Below are positions 1 through 12,889 of a stretch of DNA of 64,000 nt, one piece after another (position 1 is the first letter of the stretch; the number at the start of each line of letters is the position of its first letter). The notes under the pieces were generated by a model that worked only from the letters and a program-made list of their open reading frames with translations, was not told where the DNA came from and did no database searches. Source of the DNA: Eremophila alpestris peregrina. Taxonomy: Eukaryota; Chordata; Aves; Passeriformes; Alaudidae. Where the stretch lies: NCBI GenBank assembly GCA_009792885.1, contig WMCF01000021.1:4499690-4563689 (forward strand), read 5' to 3'. Both the position numbers and the translations under genes were made by a program.

Positions 1-1208
1 TAGTAGGATTAAAGTAACAAACCAGGATATATTATTTAGAATTAATTATTCATCTATCTATATTGATTAGATGTGCTAGTGAAAAACTTTAAAACTAGCA
101 ATTTTTTCTGAAATTCCTTAGCAACTTTGAAATATTCTATTGCAAAGGTTCATAGGCCAATTATCCAAGTGTTTTTTGATTGATACCAGACAGAGTGGTA
201 GGAAAAATTATTGTGATAACTATTCAAATTCCTGATTGTATTTAAGATAGAAATTCCAAAGAAATGGTTTTAAAGTGAAGTATAAAGTAGAATTTGGGTA
301 TTTCAATCACTAGTGCCAGCTTTTGCTGTAGATATGTACTTGGAAATGCTCATAGGCAATAGAAAGGTCTTGGGAAATATTTTAGATGGTACTCAAAGTT
401 ATGTGTCTTACTGTACCTTAGATGCCTTGAAAGTATCACTTTTAGTCCCTTCTAAAACACATAAAATAAGTGTTGTAAATGAACCAGGCAGGTACTCACA
501 GACAGATATGGAAATGATTAACACAATCCAGAGCTTTAACAGAATTCCTGATGATGACCACTATGGAATCTCAATTGAGCCTGGAGGCCTTGATTCAACA
601 AACAATTTAGGCTTCTAACTTCCCATTGATTTCCCATTTAAATTAATGGCAAGTTGGGTCCTAAAGACTTCATTAAATTTGGACTGATTAGACTTTGGTG
701 ATATTTCCAGGACACCGAGTTCTTGATCATTTGCAGAATTCCTGGAGAGGGTCACTTTGTGTTGGGGAGCTCAGGTTATCTGTTGGGAAATGCAAACCCA
801 CTGGTCACACTTGTCCAGCCTTTACAGGTGTGGCTGTGCTCTGGGGCTACTACAGCATTCTGCTTGCTTCTCTGAGGGAGCAGGAAGGCACCACTGGATT
901 GGGAATGCAGCTTGCTCTGGGGATGTGCCCATTCCAAACAGAATATGGGAAGATGAGCATCCTCCCCTGCATACAACCTATTAGAAAAAAAACATGCATT
1001 GCCTAGAAATTTAATGCATAACTTCAAATACACAATTCATTTGGGAATATTTGTTGATGGTGTCTTTAGGTATTGCTATTTTACATATATATAGTCAAAA
1101 TTATTAATGATTATATTGATTCACTCCTAAATCAGTTTTTCATATTCATCTCTACCTCATTCATGTGCATGTTTTTTTTCCAAACACAAATAGACGTTGA
1201 AAAGCCTG
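1..1208. other. AT-rich noncoding DNA, no gene seen
   Basis: No exon, RNA gene or repeat family was recognised here. A plus-strand frame of 101 codons (313-618) matches no family I know and has no splice or promoter context, so I treat it as chance. The part at about 720-960 is richer in G and C than its surroundings and has small overlapping frames on both strands, which argues against any one of them being real. Confidence 0.5.
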
Positions 1209-1390
1209 NNNNNNNNNNNNNNNNNNNNNNNNNNNNNNNNNNNNNNNNNNNNNNNNNNNNNNNNNNNNNNNNNNNNNNNNNNNNNNNNNNNNNNNNNNNN
1301 NNNNNNNNNNNNNNNNNNNNNNNNNNNNNNNNNNNNNNNNNNNNNNNNNNNNNNNNNNNNNNNNNNNNNNNNNNNNNNNNNNNNNNNNNN
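1209..1390. other. Assembly gap (182 N)
   Basis: An uninterrupted run of N. The flanks are ordinary AT-rich sequence and neither is a simple repeat at the edge. Any reading frame drawn across the gap is meaningless. Whether 182 is a measured or estimated size cannot be told from the sequence. Confidence 0.99.
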
Positions 1391-4300
1391 ATTTTTATGT
1401 AGAAACAACACTTTTCTTCTTCCATCACAGATAATCATAGTTTCTGTGTGATTTAGAAGCATTATACAGTTTCAAGTTATCTGCTCATCTATATATTGTC
1501 AGCAAAAAATATGTACAGAATTATAAAAGCCATCTACTGACATTTGATTCATAAAAATACAAATAAAGGATAATTAATGTTTTTGGGTTTTTTGAAGACT
1601 TTAGGAAAAAGCCAACCAAAGTAATTTAAAATTAATATTTCATGCTCCATTTAATTTTAAAAGCTCTTGGATATGGGTTCTTGATTTTTTTTTAATTCAA
1701 TGAACAGAATCTCTTTCACTGTAGAGTAAATATGTTTATGGAATTCACTCTTGAGACAAACATATTTGATTTTTCCAATCTTGTATTCTTAATGTGTTAT
1801 AATTCAACGTGCTAGGTATGATTTTTGACATTATGGGATCTGGTTAGATCATAAAGGGTATACAAATCAAATAATATAGATTAGATGCTTTGCTGGTCCA
1901 TAACTGTGAAATGGGGTCATGGTTCCTAGCTGGCTAATAGACTCTTATGTACTAAATTATTTCATGGAATTCAGTGCCATCTATTCATCATAACATGGAC
2001 ATGCATAATCTTAGGCAATTAATTTAAAAATTCACCCCTCTTGCTTCTGGTTTGGATGAATTGTTACTAAGGCAAATTACTTTGTCAGTGCTAAAAGTAC
2101 TAATATTTTTAATTAGCAGTGGACTCTGCATGACAAGTTACTATTCGAAGTGGGAACAAAAAGAAAATACTGTGATTTTAGTTTCCTTAACTGGTTGGAA
2201 ATAATGAGTGTTCACATTGCATCACAAAATCTTGTTTCTGCTCAACAATGACTTCCCACATAATCAGTCTGCTCTTATGAGGCAGTCATATGAGAGGAAT
2301 TTGACATCCCAACATAAACAGTGAATTAGGATTCTGAGTAACAAAGAGTATCTTCAGCGTCAGTGGACTTTTAAGGAAAGCTTCAAGAACAGAGTTTTGT
2401 AACAACACATTCAAAATCAGCAATAAACTTATTTCCAAGAAATTAAGCCATTATAAAGTGCTATATTATCAAAAGTCCAATTTCATAGGTCTATTTGAAA
2501 AAAAGGTTTACTATCTTCAAACATATTGGGAGGCAAAGTCATTGACCATTTCCAGGTTCCTGTTCCCTCTTCCTTACCCCAGCAGTCAGAGCAGTTTTAC
2601 AGTTATATTGTACTGTGCCCTGGATTGGGAGGGAGACCCCTTAAAAAAACCTGACATAAAGAGTCAGATAAAGACAAAGAGCCACAGAGACTTGAATTGA
2701 AAAGCCTAAATACTTTTCAACATAAAATCTAAATGATTCTGACAGATTTGTTATATAGTCAGACAATCTGTATCACACCAATAACCTGATTTCTCATGCT
2801 AAACTTGAGACTTGGTTGGTCAGTCTTGAAGCCTAGTAGCACTATTAGGGAAGGACAAACTTTAAATTGTCATTTAATAGAAGAAATGTTAATATTTCCA
2901 AATGTAAGCCAGGATAGAATTGTGGCCCTCTCCCAACACTCAGTTGAGAAGCTCAAAGGACTCTTTAGAACTCTGTCTATGTTTCCTAGTCAAGGTTGCA
3001 GAACATTTACTTTACTTTGGTAATTCCTTACTTCTTAAGAATTCTGAATAAAAGGTGCTTCTGGTTTTTTTTTTTTTTAATCAACATTATGACAATAATG
3101 GGTAGGCCAGTAAGTAAATAGAATGGATGACATCCTGATAAGCATTTTGTGAATAATTATTGTTGGATGAGTTTATAAATGCTTTAGAAGAACTTTATAA
3201 ATGCTTTACTCTATTGGCTACTTGACTTTCATAAGTTACACACAACAATTCAGAATAACTCCTGTTAGTGTCAAGAAGAACCATACAGAAAATTAATGTC
3301 ATAATTAAAGGAAAAGAACAAAAAAATCTGACTAGAAAATAAATGAGGAAAATCTGAGAAGTGATTAAACAAGTTGAAGAGACAGGGCAAGCAGAGAGAA
3401 GAGACTAGTAATTGTTATCCATAGTGACAAACAATTACTGCCCATGTTACTCTGCAATTCCATCACCAGCTTTGGAAAATATGCATAAAACACTCAGATT
3501 TAATTCTGGGAATTTATAAGGTTTATCAAGATCTCTTGATCAAATCCTACATGAGCAGTGCATTGTCATCTGCCACAATCAATTAAAACAGGAGAGACTT
3601 AAGTGGCCACAGAACACTTGGGAGGTCTATAATGTCCCTGATAACACTGTACAACACCTCTTAATAGTGATGGAAATTAGAAGTGTGCCTGGACATGAAA
3701 AACAGACTCCTCTATGCTTATATGTTTGAAAACTGTATGGAAATACCAGAAAGTCCTGCTGACAGCTGAAAGCTCAGCACTATCACATCTGATCTCCTCT
3801 CAATGACCTCAGTACCAGGACAAATATTGCCTGCCAGTACTACTGAGAAAAATATTTACAGACTTTTGTTGGAGAAATGTTTTCCTGTTTAGAAAAAAAC
3901 ACTCTCCAAACGAATGTTGCCATGACCTGGTAAGCAGGGGGAACACAGAGACTGCTGGTTATAATTAGCTGCTGCAGTTGCTGCTCTGAAGCAGTAACTG
4001 AGATCTGCATTGAGAGGAAGAAAAAGAGCAGCTTGGGAAAAACAATGGGAAAAGTTCAGTCCTTAGCTACCATTTTTGTAAATAAAGAATCATGCTAGGT
4101 GGAAGATTCTACGGGTTTTGTTGTGGCTAAGCTGTTTTGGATTTTGTTATAGCTGCTTTTTCTTATTCTTGTTGTCAGTTGCTGTTGGGTTTAAGGACCC
4201 AGAAGGAAAATCTCTCTCCAAATTTTTGCACACCCATCACCTAAACACAAGATGGAATATAATGAGGGCAGATTTGGTACCCATGAGTTTTGGCTTAAAC

Positions 4301-4965
4301 TAGTGAAACTCTTCTAGGTTTGTAATTCAAATACACTTTATGATGAAAGTTCCCACTTATTTTGTTTCATTTTTAATTATGGAAAAACATGACTTACTCA
4401 CTGGATAGATTTTCCAGTCCCACACATCTCTTGTTAAAATATTGATATAAATGTTTTGCCCCTCTGTCTCTCTCCTCCTGCACACACAGCACAAAGGTCA
4501 CCATGCAGAAGACATGCAGAGTTATTTCAGCTGCTCTGCACTACCCACCATGCTCTGCTGAGCACATCAACAGTTTGGCCACTGCAGTAGAATTTGCAAG
4601 AATGGGGAGGACTCTGCCCTCCCAGCCCTGCCCTGCCTCCCATGGATTGCTGGAGTTATTCTTTCTTAAGCCGTAAAACTCAAATTCCCAAGACAAATAA
4701 ACTTCTTTTGAGTTCATCATCCTGGTACTTAGAGACGTTTAAAAATGTTCCAAGGCTCAGAGGCACCTCAGCCTGAGTTCCAGTGCTCACCTTACTGACA
4801 CACACATCACAGAGAATCGAGGCTGTAATTTGCAAACAGAGCAGTGCTCAACATTTGTGTGTTTGATTTGGTGGATGAGGGGAGAAGACTGACAGCCAAT
4901 ATGATTTGCTGAGTTTTGAATTCTCTTTTAGACTTTGATTCATTTGATTTGCTTGAAGTTCATAG

Positions 4966-4971
<6 letters not shown>
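1391..4971. other. AT-rich noncoding DNA, no gene seen
   Basis: No coding or RNA gene was recognised. The only local structure noted is a short direct repeat: the 15-mer TTTATAAATGCTTTA occurs at 3172-3186 and again at 3194-3208, a 22-base period. A slightly GC-richer part at about 4480-4800 contains no recognisable exon. Confidence 0.5.
3172..3208. repeat. Short direct repeat, 22-base period
   Basis: The 15-base word TTTATAAATGCTTTA is present twice, exactly, with 7 bases between copies. This looks like a local slippage duplication. No function is inferred. Confidence 0.8.
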
Positions 4972-5006
<35 letters not shown>

Positions 5007-5067
5007 AAATAAAAACAAACAAAACAAACATTTAAAAAAAAAAAAAAAAAAAAAAACAACAAAAAAA
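4972..5067. repeat. Double poly(A) low-complexity tract
   Basis: A run of 33 A (4972-5004) is followed by about 30 bases of A-rich sequence, then a run of 23 A (5034-5056), then more A-rich sequence. It could be a simple repeat expansion, or the tail of a plus-strand retrocopy lying upstream. I did not recognise a source gene in the preceding kilobase or a clear target-site duplication. Run lengths of this kind are prone to assembly error. Confidence 0.9.
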
Positions 5068-8000
5068 CTTTGGCTATCCTGCATACCATTCCCTATTATT
5101 TTAATATAAATTTAGTATTTTAAATCCATCTCTTGTGTCCTAAACCAGATTTTGTCCTAAGCAGCTGTGATTGAATTGTAAAATCTCACCCTTGTGTCTG
5201 GTTTCACATCTGGCAACACCCAGCTAACAGTTACAACTCAGAGTAATTAAAGGAGTTTTTTTTAAAGCCAAAATTGTATATTAAAGAATAAATTATTAAG
5301 CCGCTATTTTGTTTTCCAACCAAATTTGCAGAAACTTTAAAAATAACTGGGCTATCCAGTTATTTCTGAAGGTGTTGATCAAAATAAGAACATGCTGAGG
5401 AAAGTAAAGACAAGCTTGTAAATGGGTGGGGACTGGGCAACGTTAAGCTGCCATAATTACCAGCCAGCAGTGTGTCTCCACTTTGATGTCAACTATATCC
5501 TTTCTTTTGTCTCAGAGAGGAAGAAACTTCAAAAGATTTAATTTCAAGACAATAAAGGGCCTCACTAATACATGTACAGACTTTAACTGCAAATGGAAAT
5601 TTTTAGTGTCAAAGATACAAATGTAAGTGGGTCAGGACTAAATATTCATTTTGTGTGTTATTTACCAATATATCCACCAAATGTATTCTTTATATGAGTA
5701 CTATATAGGGTATAGCTTATGAAAAATAATTATCATGGATTTTAAAATGAGAAATCTACGTCTTTGTCTCTATAATTTTGTATGATTTTGTATCATTGTA
5801 ATATGTCTGATTCTTTAAATATGGATTATTTGAATGAATTATAAGTGGGAACAGTTCTACTGACTTATAAAATATGTAAAGCAGATGACCATGACACCTT
5901 ATCATTCCTCCTCAGAAACCATACCAACATAAATACTTTTGAACAAGTATGGATATAAAAAATACTTTGTCAAATTAATTATTTTTAATTAAAGAATAAA
6001 GACCTGACAATGAAAATGTGCTAAGAATATAGGACTGATATGAATGCATTTCTTTTCAATAACTCTATTAGGTCTATTCTCAAACCACAGATAAAACCAA
6101 TTAATGATAAATGTCAGTGCTTTTTGTAGATCTTGAAATACAGGAGAGAGAGCTAGAAAAGAGTCTGAGTGAAACTGTTCACACAGCTGCACAGAGAGCC
6201 TGTTTTGGTTGAACTGAAAATTCACTGCACAAACTGAGACAACTGCAGAGAAAAAGGTGTGCTTCATTCATTATGGATGGAAGAAACATTTCATTTTCAG
6301 AAGGCTATTACAAAGCCTAGGGGAGCTTACAGGTATCATCTAGCAGAAGGCAAGTTCAGTCCCACCCTCTGCCTGACAGCATTTGAATGCAAATTTCCCA
6401 CTTCCCAGGAGAAAAAGCTAAAAAACAGATTATGTGTCATTCCCAGGTGGGAATAAAATAATTAAATATATATTGAAACTCTCTAGCGTGGCTTTTTTTC
6501 AGTCTGATCCAAACTGATTACTCTACACATAAATGATCTGGATTCCAATCCCTTTGCCAATTAGAATGCAGTCCACTTTATCTACTGGTTATACTGTGCA
6601 GTTTTTTTGTCTACATCCATTCATGCAGCAAGAAACAAGGTCAGCTGATGTATTTCGCATAACACTACAGAGTGCCCTTGATTCTCACCTGTGCACAGTT
6701 AACAAAGCAGTGAAATGGGTCCCAGCCAGGCACCCTGTTACTGAGGTGGCTTTTTCTTTAAGGAACAGTTGATAAATCCTAATTCTGATAAATCCCAATC
6801 CTGGCCATTTCATAAGAGGTTTGTGCAGTACCTGACACATAAATGAAACTTACTTTTCAGAACAACTTCTGTTTGCCCATCATGTCTTCTCAGCTGTTGT
6901 GGCCAGTTATCCTGCAATCTAAGAAAATGTGGCTGGTTTAAATTCCTGCTGAAGACACCTCCTGAAGGAAGATTTCTGAGATATGACAGCTGTTATCTCC
7001 TGTGAAGCAGATTTGATTTTACTTTCAGAGATTCTTTGTGGAACAGCTCATGTCTCTCCAAGGCAAACAGCAGAAACAGCAGAATTGTTTCTCAATAGAA
7101 AACTGTCCTCTGACAAGAGCTAAATTTCTCACCCACTTCTACCAAGTACTTTTGTGCTCCCAGAATTATATCAGACTCTCTAATCACATTGTATGAATGG
7201 GATTCAGGATCAGCTGTTTATGCAATAATAGAATTCAGTATGCATTACAAAGAAATCAAACTTTAAATCAAGGTGACAATGATTATGATTGGTTTAGATG
7301 CACCCAGGTCTTCCCTTAGTTGAAAAGTCTGCACAACAGCTGCACAGTAAAGATACTTAACTCTTGTCAAAATGAAAATAGCTAAAACAAAGTCTCTAGA
7401 CTCCCCAGTTTTGCTTTATATGTTGTGATGGGAAATCTGAACTGCCTTCTCAGTTAGTTATTTGTGAAAGCCAAGAGCTTTGGCTGAGCATTCTTGGGTC
7501 TGATAAAAGCACTTCACATCCTCCAAGACAAAATACTTATTGATCCCAACCATGTAACTGCAATTTGCCTGAAGGACTGAGCAGGGACTGCAAAGCTGGA
7601 ACAGAAGTATCAGAAGTCTAATACAGAGATTTAGGTTGCAATTATTTACCTGGATTTCTGCTTTCAAATTTAATGACAAATTTTAAATAGATGCCAACAG
7701 GAAACCTCTCCCATTTCAGGAACTAAACTGATTGCAACTTTTCAGATGCCCTTTAATTGTGGCTTACTTTTGAGCCAGCTGTTGTGTCCATACCATAAAT
7801 TGGAAGAAAACAACTGTGGGGTGGACATTTAATTCTGTCTCTCTCGATAGCAAACATTAACCACTGGCCTGCTATGGGACCACCTGCAATGTATTAGTCA
7901 TTACAGAGGTCACTGTTACTGAACATTTTAAACTGTGAATAGCTTCAGTTTAAATTAGGTGTAAAAAAAGTCATTTCCTTTCAGTGATAAACTAAAACAC

Positions 8001-8265
8001 CTGCAGCACAGCTCAAGTTTACCATGAGAGGTATAAACTCTCACGCTGAAGTTGGGCTGGCTGTTCAAGGACACACAAAACCAGAATTTTATGAGATAAA
8101 AATCTTTCTAACTTAAATTATTACTGTGTTGCCAGATTAGGTGCCTACATGCACAGCTATTTCCCTAGATTGTAAGTTACTCTTGGAACAAATTACATCT
8201 TCTGTTGTGGATATATTGCATTACTTCTGTCCTCAAGTCACTCATAATCTAGTTTTTCTTTTACC
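5068..8265. other. AT-rich noncoding DNA, no gene seen
   Basis: No exon, RNA gene or known repeat family was recognised. Frames in this stretch are below 95 codons, lie on both strands and have no supporting context. Confidence 0.5.
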
Positions 8266-8440
8266 TCAAAAACAAACAACAACAACAAAAACAACAACAA
8301 AACACCAAACAAAAACCCCAAAACACAAAAAACTACCCAAAATGAAACAACAAAAAAACTTCAAACCAAACAAATATCAACCAACCAACAAAAAAAAAAA
8401 TAAATCAAAAACAAACAAAACAAACCAAAAAACCAAAAAC
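8266..8440. repeat. CA/CAA/CAAA-rich low-complexity tract
   Basis: About 175 bases are almost entirely A and C on the plus strand, built from interrupted CAA, CAAA and CAAAA units with very few G or T. It falls inside a 114-codon frame (8141-8485) whose Lys/Asn/Thr/Gln-rich translation simply reflects this composition. On the minus strand it is a GTTT-rich tract. It is a degenerate simple repeat, not a coding region. Confidence 0.9.
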
Positions 8441-11400
8441 ATTTGTTCTGTCTTCCTTGTTTGTGTTGTCCCTTTTCTATTATAAAATTAGAAACCTTGC
8501 ATTTTAAATCCAGAGGTGACAATATTGCAGCTGTTTCTGATTGCATCAGTTTTATCTTATATTATGAGATGCTATTTGCAATAAGTACTGTGAGCCTTGT
8601 TCAGAAGTGATGTAAAACTGGGGCAATGAGAAGCAACTAGGAGATTGGGTAAATATTAAATTTATACAGCACATTGACACTGATGACACCAGACCACTCT
8701 CCATGTACTCTTGGACAGATTCTATTAACTTCAACGGTTGACCATGTGACATTTTTAAAAGTAAAGACATGAAATCAAGACACTATAATTAAAATGTCCT
8801 AAAGAGTAAGGACTGTGAAACACCCAGACTGAAAATCTGACTCTTCAGACCCTGTTGTCCACACTTAATCCACAAGATGCTTAAGCCTCGGTTTTACTCT
8901 CAAAATCGTATCTGTACAATTCCACATGGTTTGATTATGTGGTACATGAAAACAAGAGAGAGAGAGAGAAAGGCTGGCAAGGTACTCATTTATCTGCTCT
9001 TACAACTCCTTTCACACATTCAAACTCTAGATTAAGTTTCACTCTCATCCTGACATACGAATTTTCTGCTTTGGCTGACTCATTTGTGGGTCCATTCTCT
9101 CAAAACTTGCCGAGATTGCAATTTACAGTGTTTTCAGCAGTCTGTATAGTATAAAGTAGCTTTGAAATGCAAGGTTTATTTCAGCTGAGCTCCCAGCAGA
9201 AGTGCATATCCCCTTCCTCAAGATGCTGAAAAAAATCTTGAAACAATTATGAAATATTTATAAGTAGATGAAGAATGAAAAAAAGCCAGGTGTGGGAAAT
9301 TTTTGGGAACCAAGCTGAAGAAGAGCAAGAAGATGAGCACTGGAGAGGTTAGTTTTATATATTGGAGACAAGTCACGGAGGGATGTATTCTCCATAATGT
9401 TCCAGCATCTTTTTGCATCCTCAGTAGTTAAATGGAGTTTGGCAAGTTGTGACAGCTGAGTGTTTAACCACTAAATTTGGGTGTGTGTTTCTCTCTGTGT
9501 ACAATGTAATTAAGACTATTATCAGTCCTTGCTGTAAAGACAAAACTACTTTTGAAAACAATATATAATACCAATAAAAATTTAAAAAATATTTTAATAT
9601 ATGAGAATTCCATCAATACAAATTCAACGAGTAAAATACTATAATTTGAAATGAGTTCAAACTAAACACATGTGCAAATGCCCATGCACTGGTTAAAAAA
9701 AATAATAAAAAATTAAATGCACAAACTTTTATTGAGATGTTACTTTCCTCTGGAGAAAAATTGAAAAAACCCCACAGAAAACATATAATGTACCAAGGAA
9801 GAACATGATGCTCAGCACACTCAGAGAAACAGGCTCTGTGTCTCACTCTCTATCAGTTTCTGGGTTGTCTCTCAAGAACATGAAAGGTTTTTGGAGAGCC
9901 ATAGACTGATCATCCAATATTTAGTACCTGCAAATGCACAAATTAAGAGAACAATCCCAGAAGATAGCCTGGCTTTCAACCCTTTCCTTAAAGCTAAGAG
10001 AATATTCTCATCTTTAAATACCATTTATTTCTTTTCCATTTACCTTCAGAATAAAATCTCCTAATCCACTGCAGGAAAGCAAACCTCTCTTCCATTACTG
10101 AAGTTGCTTCCACAGTTATATAATCCTTTCACATGATATTTCAGCAGTAATTTTTAATCTTACATACAAAGCGCACTAACTTCTCTCAATACTACCAGAA
10201 TCTTATTGCTCACTTTCACACTTCTAATTTCTTACATGAAAACAGCCCAACACACAAAGCTGTGACACTGCAAGGAGGATAACAAACCCCCTGAACCAAG
10301 ACCTTCCTGGTGGGCCCTCAGCAGAAATGTGCTCCCAAAATTGGTGTTATTGCTCTCTCTCTTTTGTGCCTGATTTGGCTGGAGGGAACTGTGGGATGAG
10401 AACATCTCTGTGCTGCTCTGTAGGTGTGGAGGACACAGAGCCTCAGCCAGGGCAGATTTGTGTTCCAGGGGCTGGGAATCTGTTGGTCAAACTGGCCTGT
10501 ACATCCCCATGAATGCTGGAACATGAACCCAGCATCCTGCTCCTTTGAGGGTGAGTTTGGCCAACAGCAAGATGAGAGTTGGCAGTGATCAATAGCAAAT
10601 ATTTTTCCCTGTTATGGACTGGATTCTGTAAACACCAATACCATTTGCTCACCAAGATAGAGGAGTCTTCAAACTGCAGCTTGCAACACCAACAGAAATA
10701 AATATATACATTGTTAAACTTGACCTTATAAACGTGTGCAAGAGCTCAGCATTTATCTCAATGTATCATGAACACTGTGAAAATATTGTCCAGATTAATC
10801 TGTTGCTAATTCCAGAGAAAATCAAAAGCAGCACACTGAAGCCAGTGGAGATGGTACTCCCAATTATGTCTCTGAATCAGACAATAATTTGCTTACAGCT
10901 TCATTCTGTGGCTTTTGCACATTGATAATGCTGCAATGAAGATTTCAAGACATTAAAACAGAAAAAAGAAGGATAGCAGCTATGAGACCGCATCCCTTAA
11001 AAAAACCTTTATATGTATTATCTGTGATAAAAAAAAATCTTAATTCAAAATCAAATGAACATATACAATATATTTTAATGACATTTGAGGAATGTTAATC
11101 TATAGCTATAGTAACCCATCAAGGACTGGAGTATTGCTGTTGGAAAAAAAAAATGTTGTTCTAAAATCTAAAAATGGTTTAAAAAATAGAAAATGTTTTG
11201 GAGTTTTTCTTTAAATACATCAGCATCATGCTGTATGTTCTACTCAGAACAGACTGTTTCTCAAACCATGGAAATGGTTACTGTAATTGTACTCCTGAGT
11301 AAGAATGAGCCTCTGCAGGAGCTGACCCATGAAGGTCTGCAGAATACTCCAGGGCAGCAAGAGTGTAAACTTATGTTGTTGTAAACATAGCCCTTAATCC

Positions 11401-12190
11401 ATCAAAAGAAAAACATATGGATTCCATCTCTATTTATTTCTACAACAAGTCAGAGTCATCATGACATCTTTAAATGCTTTGAATATTAGCATGCTGACTT
11501 ATGAACTAAAAGAGGCAAAACTTGACTCCATTAAAAGAAAAAAGTCTCTTTTTTTGGCTTATTGCTCAAGAAAAAGCAGAGCTTTCTAAACACTGCATTA
11601 AAATTAATAAAGCTGTTTTGAGAAGTCCTGTATTTCAATATTATTACAGCTGCAATAATTAAGAATTTGGCTACAACTTTGAGTCATGAAAATCCATCAA
11701 TCTACATAGATTTCATTTACTTTAGCTGCTATATATATGCAAATTCTTTTAAAGTTTGTCTAATGGAAAAAAAGCCACTTGGTTAAACCATGTGCATGAA
11801 GCACTAATGAACATACACAGCAAAGGGAAAAAAAATTCTCAGCATATGATACTGACCATATTTTATGCAATAAATATACAATATGACTACTGAATGTAAG
11901 GCTAAAAAGAGAATTTAACACAGACACTTAAATATAAGGGAAAATATCTGACTGAACTGGCCATTTACCAAGAGTATAATTCTTTCTGAAATGTAATAGT
12001 GCATATCTGTTGTGACTGGTTGCTGGTAATGTTAGAGGTTTGATTACTGTTTTGAGAGATGTTTCAGCTCTACCTTGCCCCTGACTAGGCCAAGCTTCTT
12101 CTCCCTCTTTCTTACACCAGCACTCATATTCCTGGGGCTGCACAGTGAGTCAGTTCTAGCAACTGAAATGGATAAAATGCAAGCATATTT
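8441..12190. other. Noncoding DNA with one GC-richer patch
   Basis: No gene was recognised. A short (AG)7 run sits at 8955-8968. The stretch at about 10290-10560 is richer in G and C than its neighbours but poor in CpG, and has short frames of 61-70 codons on both strands at once. I see no splice-site pairing or family motif there. Confidence 0.45.
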
Positions 12191-12245
12191 AAAAAAAACC
12201 AAAAACACAAAAAAACCCACCAAAAAAAACCACAAAAGAACAAAC
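12191..12245. repeat. A-rich/CA-rich low-complexity tract
   Basis: Interrupted runs of A separated by C or CC. It has the same style as the tracts at 8266-8440 and 37525-37568. Confidence 0.85.
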
Positions 12246-12674
12246 TTTTTGTCTGTCTTGGCTTTCCAAACTATATTATTGTCTTTAAGGGCAGCAAGCA
12301 TGTAAAGATAGGAGGAGGGCAGGACCATGAACTATTTATCTGTAGAATTATACCCCAAAGATTTAATAATAAATTAACCCATTCATTTGTGTCCTAAGGA
12401 AAGAGGCAGGAGATCCTGGGAAGAAGCAACATCTATGTCTTCCTGATGGCCCTAGAACTAAGGTCTGTGCCCATTAGCAAATATGAGGGAGAAGGGAGGG
12501 AAGCAATTGGAGATGGACCACTGTGTGTGCTTGGTGCCTATTTGCTCATCTATCCAAGGCAAATAAATATGTACCCAACTTGAAGAGAGAAGCCTGAGAA
12601 ACAATAACAAAGATTCTTTAAACTGTTTTCAATAAGATATTGAACATCAGTTTGTAAAGAGAAGGATATAAATA
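12246..12674. other. Noncoding DNA, no gene seen
   Basis: Unique-looking sequence between two low-complexity tracts. Nothing recognisable was found. Confidence 0.45.
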
Positions 12675-12747
12675 CAAAAAAGCCCCCCCCCCCCAAAAAA
12701 AAGGATAAAACAAAACAAAAAACCCTAAAAAACAAGAAACCCCCCCA
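12675..12747. repeat. C12/A8 and CAAAA low-complexity tract
   Basis: A run of 12 C (12683-12694) runs directly into 8 A, followed by CAAAA-type units and a second C7 run near 12740. The homopolymer junction is a likely site of sequencing or length error, and the reverse strand is a G-run of the kind that can form structured DNA. Confidence 0.9.
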
Positions 12748-12889
12748 TAAAAATCCCCAAGCACCAAACTCCTCACCACAATTTTACACTGTGTGCAGAA
12801 CATCCCAGAGTGGGGCAGTGAGGTACTGGACAGTGCCAACATGGGACACAATCCCACCTTGGACTCTGTGTCCAGCACATGTCACCTCA

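Noticed and set aside
313..618. 101-codon plus-strand frame as a gene
   Set aside because: No recognisable family, no splice or promoter context, and a length within chance for AT-rich DNA.
1073..1462. Reading frames on both strands spanning the N run
   Set aside because: They exist only because N codons contain no stops.
4848..5084. Phe-rich minus-strand frame
   Set aside because: It is a translation of the poly(T) complement of the double A tract.
8141..8485. 114-codon Lys/Asn/Thr-rich frame as a basic protein
   Set aside because: The composition is a direct product of the CAAA low-complexity tract.
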